Of a stretch of DNA of 64,000 nucleotides, positions 1-6,864 are shown piece by piece. Position 1 is the first letter of the stretch. Each line of letters begins with the position of its first letter. A program made the position numbers and the translations under genes. The DNA is from Glycomyces fuscus (GTDB lineage Bacteria; Actinomycetota; Actinomycetes; Streptosporangiales; Streptosporangiaceae). The stretch covers positions 169,129 to 233,128 of the forward strand of contig NYMS01000038.1 of assembly GCA_002529455.1 (NCBI GenBank), read 5' to 3'. The notes beneath the pieces were generated by a model that ran no database searches, was not told the origin of the DNA, and saw only the letters and a program-made list of their open reading frames with translations.

Positions 1-960
1 AGCGGCACCTCCGCGCTCACCCTGGTCCTGACCGCCATGGGGGTCGGCCCCGGCGACGAGGTGGTGGTACCGGCCTTCGGCTGCGCGCCGCTGGCCAGCA
101 CCGTCCTCGAACGCGGCGCGCGCCCGGTCTTCGCCGACGTCGACCCGGTCTCCCTGACCCTGGACCCGGCCGCGGCCGAGGCCGCCCTCACCGCCCGTAC
201 CCGCTCCCTCATGCCCGCGCACGTGTTCTCGACGATGGCCGCCATGCCCCGCTTCCGGGAGCTGGCCGACCAGTACGGGCTGCACCTGGTCGAGGACTCC
301 GCCCTGGCCCAGGGCGCGACCCTCGGCGGCCGCCCCGCCGGACTGTGGGGCGACGCCGGGGTCTACTCCTTCGTCCAGGTCAAGACCTTCGGCATGCCCG
401 GAGAGGGCGGCGTGGTGGTCACCGGCGACGCCGAACTCGCCGTGCGCGTGCGGATGCTGCGCAACCACGGCCAGGACGGCACGCACCGCTTCCTGCACCA
501 CCGGATCGGCTTCAACAGCCGCTTCGACGAGGTGATGGCCGAGTTCCAGCTGCACCGGCTGGACGGGCTGGAGGCCCGGCTCGCGCGCCGGGCCGAGATC
601 TGCGCCTACTACTCCACCCGGTTCGCGCCGCTGGCCGGGGCCGGGATCGCGGCGCCGCCCGTGGGCGGGGACGGGCGCTGCCCCTACGTCTACACGCTCC
701 TGGCCGAGCGGCGCGACGAGCTGCGCGCCCACCTGGCCGCGCACGGGGTCGACACCCACGTGTACTACCCGCGGACGTTGCCCGCGCAGCCCGCGTTCGC
801 GCCGCACGCCCCGGCCGGGGCCCGCTGGCCCCACGCGGAGTCGGCGGCCCGGCGCAACATCTCCCTGCCGCTGTACCCGCACCTGGACGACGCCCGGGTG
901 GAGCACATCGCCGACACCGTGTGCGCGTTCGCCGACCGTTCCGGGAGGACGACGAGATGA
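1..960 (+). CDS. DegT/DnrJ/EryC1/StrS-family PLP aminotransferase (5' partial)
   Basis: The reading frame is open from base 1, and the bases before the first ATG (37) encode the family's SGTSAL cofactor-binding motif, so the true start lies left of the window and roughly 60-80 residues are missing. Counting from the ATG at 37, the family landmarks are GVGPGDEVVVPAF near the start, the pyridine-binding Asp in VEDSA (D87) and the Schiff-base lysine in FVQVKTFGMPGEGG (K116), followed by the NSRFDE segment. Members transaminate keto-sugars or, in the AHBA-synthase branch, aminate and aromatise a cyclitol-like substrate. The C-terminal ISLPLYPHLDD block resembles sugar aminotransferases, but the substrate cannot be fixed by reading. 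The stop overlaps the start of the UbiA gene (ATGA), so the two are probably translationally coupled in one operon. Confidence 0.9.
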   Translation, partial: SGTSALTLVLTAMGVGPGDEVVVPAFGCAPLASTVLERGARPVFADVDPVSLTLDPAAAEAALTARTRSLMPAHVFSTMAAMPRFRELADQYGLHLVEDSALAQGATLGGRPAGLWGDAGVYSFVQVKTFGMPGEGGVVVTGDAELAVRVRMLRNHGQDGTHRFLHHRIGFNSRFDEVMAEFQLHRLDGLEARLARRAEICAYYSTRFAPLAGAGIAAPPVGGDGRCPYVYTLLAERRDELRAHLAAHGVDTHVYYPRTLPAQPAFAPHAPAGARWPHAESAARRNISLPLYPHLDDARVEHIADTVCAFADRSGRTTR

Positions 961-1943
961 CCGACCACACCGCGGCGCCCCCCGCCGCCCCGGCACCCCA
1001 GGCCGCGCCGGCCCGGGGCACCCTGGCCGCCTACGCGCGGCTGGCCAAGCTCGACATCTACGACTACTACATCGGCCTTCCCCTGGTACTGGCCATGCTC
1101 GCGCCCGCACTGCGCTGGGAGCCGGGCACGCTGGGGCTGCTCCTGCTCATCCTGCTCGCCGAGGTGGCCGTGGTGGCCGCGATGGTCGCCTTCGACGACG
1201 TCACCGGCTACCGGGACGGCAGCGACGCGGCCAACTACGGCTCGGACGCGGCCCGGCGCCGCCTGGCCCGCAAACCCCTCGTCGCCGGGACGCTCACGGA
1301 ACCGCAGGCGCTGCGCTTCGCCTGGGCGGCGACCGCGGTGAGCGCCCTGCTCTGGGGCCTGGTCGTCCTGGTCGCCCCGCACCAGCCCGCCTGGGCGGTC
1401 GCCCTGGCCGCACTGTGCGTGGTCGCCTCGGTCCAGTACTCCTGGGGCCTCAAGATCAGCTACCGGGGCTTCCAGGAGGCCTTCCTCATCGGCCTGGGCG
1501 TGGGCTGGGTCCTGGTGCCCTACGGGCTGCTCACCGGGGAGCTGAACGGCTTCGTCGTGGTCCAGGCCCTGCTGTTCGGCTTCGGGCCCATGCTCTTCGG
1601 CCTGTACTCCAACACCAACGACGCCGCGGGCGACCGCGCAGCCGGGCGGATCACCGTGGCCGCGATGGTGCCCCGGCGCCTCAACACCGCCTTCATCATC
1701 GCGGCGACCGCGGCCGAGAGCCTGCTCATCAGCGGCTCCACCCTGGCCGGGATCTCCCCGTGGTGGTTCCCGCTCGCCCTGGCCCCCGTCTTCCTGATGC
1801 GGGTGGCCCAGCTGGTGATCGGGTTCGTCCAGGGCGACATCCTGCGCGCCCGCCGCCTGGCCATCCACACCCACCGGGTCACCGTGCTCCTGCTCATCGC
1901 CGCCCACCTGCTGGCGCCCGTGCTCGTGGGAGCCGCCGTATGA
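957..1943 (+). CDS. UbiA-family membrane prenyltransferase
   Basis: A 328-residue polytopic membrane protein with a Pro/Ala-rich N-terminus and about eight hydrophobic segments. The two Asp-rich motifs of the UbiA superfamily are visible: FDDVTGYRDGSD around residues 80-92 and SNTNDAAGDRAAGR around 220-233; these chelate Mg-diphosphate. The family transfers a prenyl chain to an aromatic or other acceptor in the membrane. The ATG at 957 is chosen because it overlaps the preceding stop (ATGA); the frame is open further upstream, but that stretch is antisense-type reading of the aminotransferase. In this operon it would be the step attaching a lipid or prenyl group, or it could be a UbiA relative with a different job. 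The acceptor and donor are unknown. Confidence 0.88.
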   Translation: MTDHTAAPPAAPAPQAAPARGTLAAYARLAKLDIYDYYIGLPLVLAMLAPALRWEPGTLGLLLLILLAEVAVVAAMVAFDDVTGYRDGSDAANYGSDAARRRLARKPLVAGTLTEPQALRFAWAATAVSALLWGLVVLVAPHQPAWAVALAALCVVASVQYSWGLKISYRGFQEAFLIGLGVGWVLVPYGLLTGELNGFVVVQALLFGFGPMLFGLYSNTNDAAGDRAAGRITVAAMVPRRLNTAFIIAATAAESLLISGSTLAGISPWWFPLALAPVFLMRVAQLVIGFVQGDILRARRLAIHTHRVTVLLLIAAHLLAPVLVGAAV

Positions 1944-3310
1944 GCGAGGGGCTGGACGTCGCCGTGGTCGGGGCGGGCCCCGCCGGGCTGGCCACGGCCC
2001 ACGCGCTGGCCCGGGCGGGGCGCTCGGTACGCGTCCTGGAGGCCGACGGGGCCGTGGGCGGACGGATGCGCACCCTGCGCGAGCACGGCTGCCTCATCGA
2101 CACCGGTGCGGAGATGCTGCCCCCGGCCAGCGCCTACCCGGCCACCTGGCGGCTGATCCGCGAGGTCGGCCTGGACGCCGACCGGGGCGCGGTGCCCCGC
2201 ATCCGCGGCGCCCTGGCGTCGTGGCGCGGGGGCCGGGCCCGACCGCACGTGGGCCGCCCCCTGGGCCTGCTCACGGGCGCGGGGCTGTCCCCGCGAGCGA
2301 GGGCCGACCTGCTGCGGCTGCAGCTCCGGCTGGCCCGCCTCGACCTGGACCCCGAACACCCCGAGCGCTCCCCGCTGGGCGCGCGCACCCTCGCCGAACT
2401 GCTCGGCCCCTACCACCCCGAGCTGCGCCACCGGCTGCTCGGCGCCCTGGCCGCGGGGTTCTTCGGCTGGGATCCCGAGCACACGGCCGCCGCGCCCTTC
2501 GCCGCGCACCTGGTCTCCGCGGGCAGCAGTGCCCGCTGGCGCACCTACCGCGACGGCATGGACACCCTCGCGCGGGCCCTGGCCGACCGGCTGGACGTGG
2601 CCACCGGCCATCCCGTGACCGGCGTGTCCGCGGGCCCCGACGGGGTCAGGCTGGACTCCCCGGCGGGCACGGTCACCGCCCGCGCGGCCGTGCTGGCCGT
2701 GCCCGCCCCGATCGCGGCCGGGCTCCACCCCGGCGCGTCCGGCGTCGAGCGCGCCTACCTGGAGGCCTGCGAGTACGCGCCCATGCTCCGCCTCTCCCTG
2801 GTCCTGGACCGCCCGATGGAACCGGCCGGCGCTCGCGGGGGCTTCGCCACCCTGGTGCCCGCCCCGGAGGACCCGCTGCTCAACGTGGTCACCGCCGACC
2901 ACAACAAGCACCCGGGCCGGGTACCGCCCGGGCGGGGCCTGGTCTCGCTGGTCGCCTCGCCGCGCGGCGCCGCCGAGCTCCTCGACGCCCCCGACGAGCT
3001 GGTGGCCGACCGGCTCACCGCCCGCGCCGAACACCTGCTGCCCGGCCTGTCCCGGCGGGTCGAGGCGGTCCGGGTGCACCGCTTCCGCCACGGACTGCCC
3101 GCCCCGGGGCCGCGCGCGCTGCGGGAGCGCGCCGCCTTCGCCGTCCGCCCGCCCGCCGCCGTGGACTACGCCGGGGACTGGATCGCGCTGCGCCCGTGCA
3201 GCGAGGGCGCGGTCTCCTCCGCGGCCACGGCCGCCGCGCGGGTCCTGGCCTTCCTCGCCCCGACGGCCGCGGCCCCCGTTCCCACCTCCAGTGAGGACCG
3301 ACACCGATGA
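1940..3310 (+). CDS. FAD-dependent oxidoreductase, protoporphyrinogen-oxidase/amine-oxidase-like
   Basis: A 456-residue flavoprotein. The N-terminus carries the Rossmann dinucleotide motif VAVVGAGPAGLATAHALA followed by the acidic residue of VLEADGAVGGRMRTL, the GG-doublet motif of the HemG/CrtI/monoamine-oxidase superfamily. A second FAD contact is expected near the C-terminus, around DYAGDWIALRPCSEGAVSSA, which has the position of the usual GD motif. Such enzymes desaturate or oxidise C-C or C-N bonds. It starts at an ATG overlapping the UbiA stop, so it belongs to the same transcript, and it may act on the prenylated or aminated intermediate. It is not a classic HemG, because no other haem gene is nearby. 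The substrate is unknown. Confidence 0.85.
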   Translation: MSEGLDVAVVGAGPAGLATAHALARAGRSVRVLEADGAVGGRMRTLREHGCLIDTGAEMLPPASAYPATWRLIREVGLDADRGAVPRIRGALASWRGGRARPHVGRPLGLLTGAGLSPRARADLLRLQLRLARLDLDPEHPERSPLGARTLAELLGPYHPELRHRLLGALAAGFFGWDPEHTAAAPFAAHLVSAGSSARWRTYRDGMDTLARALADRLDVATGHPVTGVSAGPDGVRLDSPAGTVTARAAVLAVPAPIAAGLHPGASGVERAYLEACEYAPMLRLSLVLDRPMEPAGARGGFATLVPAPEDPLLNVVTADHNKHPGRVPPGRGLVSLVASPRGAAELLDAPDELVADRLTARAEHLLPGLSRRVEAVRVHRFRHGLPAPGPRALRERAAFAVRPPAAVDYAGDWIALRPCSEGAVSSAATAAARVLAFLAPTAAAPVPTSSEDRHR

Positions 3311-4986
3311 CGCCGTTCACCAAGCCCATCCACCTGGGCACCCTCTTCGACGACCTGGCCGCGCGCGGCTCCGCGACCGCCGTGCACCTGAGCAGACCAC
3401 TGGACCTCGCCCCCGGCCTGGGCACCGAGCTGGACGTGCCCCGGGTGGCCGAACTGGTGCGCGAGGCGGCCGGATGGCTCGCCGCGGCCGGTGTTCGGCC
3501 CGGCGACCGCGTCGCGATCGCCAAGCGCAACCACTGGGACTACGTACTGCTCAACTGCGCCGCGGCCCGGCTGGGCGCGGTGCCCGCCTCCCTGTCGGCG
3601 CACCTGGAGCCGGACGCGCTGGAGGTCCTGCTCAAGCGGCTGGACCCGGCGCTGCTGGTCACCGACGCCGCCCTGCTCGCCGCGTCCCGTGAGGCGGGGG
3701 CCGATCCCGCCGTGCACGCGGCCCGCACCCTGGTCATCGACGGTCCGGTGCGGGACGCGGGTCCGGCCGGGAACGGGGCTCCGGTCGGTGACAGGGCTCC
3801 CGTCGGGGGAGGGGGTCCGGCCGGGAGCGTCCTGCGTCTGGACGACGTGCGGGGCACCGACGCCCCGCCGCCCCGCAGGCCGCACCTGGACGCGCCCCTG
3901 GCGATCATGCACACCTCCGGCACCACGGGCGTGCCCAAGCTGGTCCCGCACTCCACCCGCACGATCATGCGCCGCCTGGCCGGGTTCGAGGCGCACCGCT
4001 GGCCCGTGCTGGGCAGCCGCCCCGGTGACACGGTGACCGGCGCGTACTCCTTCGCGCACGGGCGCGCGCTCGCCTGGACCGCCAGCGTGCTGTGGCTGTC
4101 CCCGGGCGCGCTGTCCGTGGTCACCGGCGCCGACTGGGCCGAGGCCGGGCCGCTGCTGGAGCGGCACCGCCCCACCACCCTGGAGGCCGCCCCCGCGGTC
4201 TTCGCGCGCTGGCGGGGCCGGGCGGAGCGGGAGGGCACGCCGTTCGACCGGGTGCGGCTCTACGTCAGCACCTTCGACGCCGTGCACCCGCCGACCGTGC
4301 GCGCCTTCCTGGGCGCCACCGGCCACCGGCGCCCGGTGTGGATGCAGGGCTGGGGCCAGAGCGAGACCGGGCCGCTGACCTTCCGGTTCCTCACCCGGCG
4401 GGCGCTGGCCGCGGAGAACGAGCGCCACCCGACCACCCGACACCTGGGCCGCCCGATACCCACCCGCACCAAACTGCGCGCGGTCGACCCGCGCACCATG
4501 CGCCCCGTCCCGACCGGTACGCCCGGACTGATCTTCTGCCGCACCGAGGCCCTGTGCCTGGGCTACGTCGGCGAGGAGGGCCGGTGGCGGTCCAAGCTGG
4601 TGGGGGAGTGGTGGAACACCGGCGACATCGGTGTCCTCACCCGCACCGGCGGCCTGCGGCTGGTGGACCGCGAGGTGGACGCCCTGCGCGAGGGCGGTTG
4701 CCTGGAGGTGGAGGACGTCGTGGACGACCGCCTGCCCGAGGTGCTGGAGTGCGTCGTCCTGAGCGTTCCCGACGGCCCCCCGGTACCGGTGGTGGCCACC
4801 GAGAGCGGGGGGCTGGACATCGTGGCCTGGCGCGGTGCCGTCGCCGACCTGCCCGAGCTCGCCGACCCGGTGACGGTGACCTGGGACGAGCTGCCGCGCA
4901 CCGGTACCGGCAAGGTCCGCCGCTCCGTGCTGCGCGACCGCTTGGGCCTGCGCCCCGACACCTGCGGGACGGGGCGGTGGACGTGA
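3307..4986 (+). CDS. AMP-dependent acyl/aryl-CoA synthetase (ANL superfamily)
   Basis: A 559-residue adenylate-forming enzyme. The P-loop core motif MHTSGTTGVPKLVPHS lies at about 201-216, followed by GWGQSETGP, the NTGDIG hinge-side motif, DREVDALREGG, and the terminal PRTGTGKVRRS with catalytic lysine K536. These enzymes activate a carboxylate as acyl-AMP and load it on CoA or a carrier protein. A low-complexity Gly/Pro-rich insert around residues 140-175 (repeats of PVG/PAG) sits in the N-lobe and looks like a loop expansion. The ATG overlaps the previous stop by ATGA, so coupling continues. Together with the CoA-transferase that follows, it implies that a free acid is handled as a CoA thioester in this pathway. 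Confidence 0.87.
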   Translation: MTPFTKPIHLGTLFDDLAARGSATAVHLSRPLDLAPGLGTELDVPRVAELVREAAGWLAAAGVRPGDRVAIAKRNHWDYVLLNCAAARLGAVPASLSAHLEPDALEVLLKRLDPALLVTDAALLAASREAGADPAVHAARTLVIDGPVRDAGPAGNGAPVGDRAPVGGGGPAGSVLRLDDVRGTDAPPPRRPHLDAPLAIMHTSGTTGVPKLVPHSTRTIMRRLAGFEAHRWPVLGSRPGDTVTGAYSFAHGRALAWTASVLWLSPGALSVVTGADWAEAGPLLERHRPTTLEAAPAVFARWRGRAEREGTPFDRVRLYVSTFDAVHPPTVRAFLGATGHRRPVWMQGWGQSETGPLTFRFLTRRALAAENERHPTTRHLGRPIPTRTKLRAVDPRTMRPVPTGTPGLIFCRTEALCLGYVGEEGRWRSKLVGEWWNTGDIGVLTRTGGLRLVDREVDALREGGCLEVEDVVDDRLPEVLECVVLSVPDGPPVPVVATESGGLDIVAWRGAVADLPELADPVTVTWDELPRTGTGKVRRSVLRDRLGLRPDTCGTGRWT

Positions 4987-6797
4987 CCGCGGCGCCGGCG
5001 GACGCGGCCGTGCTCCCGCTGGCCGGGGCCGCCGCGCGGGCGGTGGGCGACTCGGTCGCGCTGCGGATCGCGGCGGCGCGGCTGGAGGCGCTGGGCTGCG
5101 CGGTCTCCCGGTCGGACGGCCCCCCGCCCCCGGAGGCTCCGGCCGGGTGGATCGGACTGGTGGCCGTTCCCGGCGGGTGGGGCCGGAGCGGCGACGGCCC
5201 CGGCGCGGGGGACCCGGCCGGGCGGGGTCCGGGCGCGTTGCCGGTGCCGGTCGGCTGCGCCATCGGCTGGTCCGGACCGGTCGCGGCGCCCCTGGCGGGG
5301 GAACGCGACGTCCAGGCCGCCTGCGGTCTGGCGTACCTGCACGGACGGGCCCGCGGGCTGCCACGGTTCCTCGGTGTGGACTACGCGTCGGTGTGCGCGG
5401 GGGTGCTGGCCGCGCAGGCGGTGGCGGCCGGCGCGCTGGCCCTGGCGCGCGGCGGACCGGCGCTGTCGGCGTCGGTCTCCGCGGCCCAGGCCGCGCTGCT
5501 CGCGGCGGGACCCTACGTCGCCGCGGCCACCGCACCGGGCCGGGAGGCCCCGGCGGGCGGTGCGGAGCCCTCCGGGTCCGGTGCGGGCGCCGGTGGTGGC
5601 GGCGCGTCCGCCGCGCAGGCCGCCCCGCCGTTCCGTTCCGCCGACGGGGCCCGCTTCGAGATCGAGACCCTGGACGCCGAGGTGTGGCTGCGCTTCTGGA
5701 CCGACCTGGGCGCCGCCCCGGCCGCGGTCGCCGCCGGGTGGCCGCCCTTCCAGCGGCGCTTCGCCACCGCGGTGTGCCCCCTGCCGTCCGAGCTGCCCGC
5801 CGCGACCGCCGCCGTGGACCTGGCCCGGGTGCGCCTGGCGGCTGCGCGCGCGGGCATGAGCCTCGCCCTGGTCCGCGGCCTCCGGGACGCCGCGGAGCCC
5901 GCTCCGGCCTCGGAGTGGCGGCTGCGCGCGCAGGGCGGCGCCGGCGTTCCGATCCCCGGGCCGGTCCCGCTCGGTCCCGGCTCCACCGCGCCCCTGGCCG
6001 GGGTGCGGGTGGTGGAGGCCACCAACCGCGTGCAGGGACCGCTCGCCGGACTGCTGCTCGCCATGCTCGGCGCCGAGGTGGTGCGGGTCGAACCCCCGGG
6101 CGGCGACCCCATGCGCGGGGTGGCGCCGATGGCGGGGGAGTGCTCCGCCCGGTTCCTCGCCCTCAACCGGGGCAAGGGCGCGGTCGAGGCCGACCTCAAG
6201 ACCGCCGCCGGGCGCGAGACCGCCCGTGACCTGGCCGCCACGGCCGACGTCCTGCTCTACAACTGGCCGCCCGGCCGCGCCGAGGGGTTCGGCCTGGGCC
6301 CCGACGACCTCGCCGACCACGCCCCCGCCCTGGTCCACGTGCACGCCGACGGGTGGGGCGGCCAACCCCCCGAACCCGGCGCGCTGGCCACCGACTACCT
6401 GGTCCAGGCGCACGGCGGGGTGGCCGGGCTCCTGGCCGGGCCCGGCCAGGAGCCCGCGCCGTCCCTGCTCACCCTCACCGACGTGCTCGGCGGGCTCCTG
6501 GCCGCCGAGGGGGCGCTGGCCGCGCTGCTGCTGCGCGCCCGCACCGGCACCGGAGTCCGTGCCCGGACCGCCCTGTCGGACGCGGCCCGGCTGCTGCGCA
6601 GCGCCGGACGCGGCACCGCCCCCGGGGGGCGGGGCGGCCCCGCCCCGGTGCGGGACCTGGCGGCGATGGCCGCCGCACCGGCGTTCGCGGCGGCCTTCGA
6701 CACGGTCGGCGGCGCGTCCTGCGTCCGGGCCCCGTGGGGTTTCGCGCCCGCCGTCGGCGCACCGCGCGCCGCGGAGCTCCTGGGGCGGCCCCGGTGA
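4983..6797 (+). CDS. Family III (CaiB/BaiF) CoA-transferase, two-lobed
   Basis: Starts at a GTG overlapping the ligase stop (GTGA); 604 residues, longer than the usual ~400. The second half, from about residue 338, is a recognisable CaiB/BaiF domain: PLAGVRVVEATNRVQGPLAG, LGAEVVRVEPPGGDPMRG, LNRGKGAVEADLK, and ATDYLVQAHGG with the family's catalytic Asp at D471. The first half (1-330) has fragments resembling CaiB pieces (RFLGVDYASVCAG, PFRSADGARFEIETLDAEVWLRFWTDLGA) but no obvious catalytic Asp, so it looks like a degenerate second copy or a permuted lobe. Family III enzymes move CoA between organic acids without ATP. Within the operon it may pass CoA from the product of the upstream ligase to another acid. 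The exact reaction is unknown. Confidence 0.8.
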   Translation: MTAAPADAAVLPLAGAAARAVGDSVALRIAAARLEALGCAVSRSDGPPPPEAPAGWIGLVAVPGGWGRSGDGPGAGDPAGRGPGALPVPVGCAIGWSGPVAAPLAGERDVQAACGLAYLHGRARGLPRFLGVDYASVCAGVLAAQAVAAGALALARGGPALSASVSAAQAALLAAGPYVAAATAPGREAPAGGAEPSGSGAGAGGGGASAAQAAPPFRSADGARFEIETLDAEVWLRFWTDLGAAPAAVAAGWPPFQRRFATAVCPLPSELPAATAAVDLARVRLAAARAGMSLALVRGLRDAAEPAPASEWRLRAQGGAGVPIPGPVPLGPGSTAPLAGVRVVEATNRVQGPLAGLLLAMLGAEVVRVEPPGGDPMRGVAPMAGECSARFLALNRGKGAVEADLKTAAGRETARDLAATADVLLYNWPPGRAEGFGLGPDDLADHAPALVHVHADGWGGQPPEPGALATDYLVQAHGGVAGLLAGPGQEPAPSLLTLTDVLGGLLAAEGALAALLLRARTGTGVRARTALSDAARLLRSAGRGTAPGGRGGPAPVRDLAAMAAAPAFAAAFDTVGGASCVRAPWGFAPAVGAPRAAELLGRPR

Positions 6798-6864
6798 GGA
6801 CGCCCGTCCGGAACGCCCGCGCCTCCCGCCCCACCCGGGCCGCCCACACACTCGCGGAGAACCG

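Noticed and set aside
1..960. Naming the aminotransferase as AHBA synthase
   Set aside because: Both AHBA synthases and sugar aminotransferases share the motifs seen; the rest of an AHBA pathway is not visible, so only the family name is justified.
1520..3304. Long minus-strand frame opposite the UbiA/FAD genes
   Set aside because: Shadow frame; composition is Gly/Arg/Gln-rich without domain motifs, whereas the plus strand carries clear family signatures.
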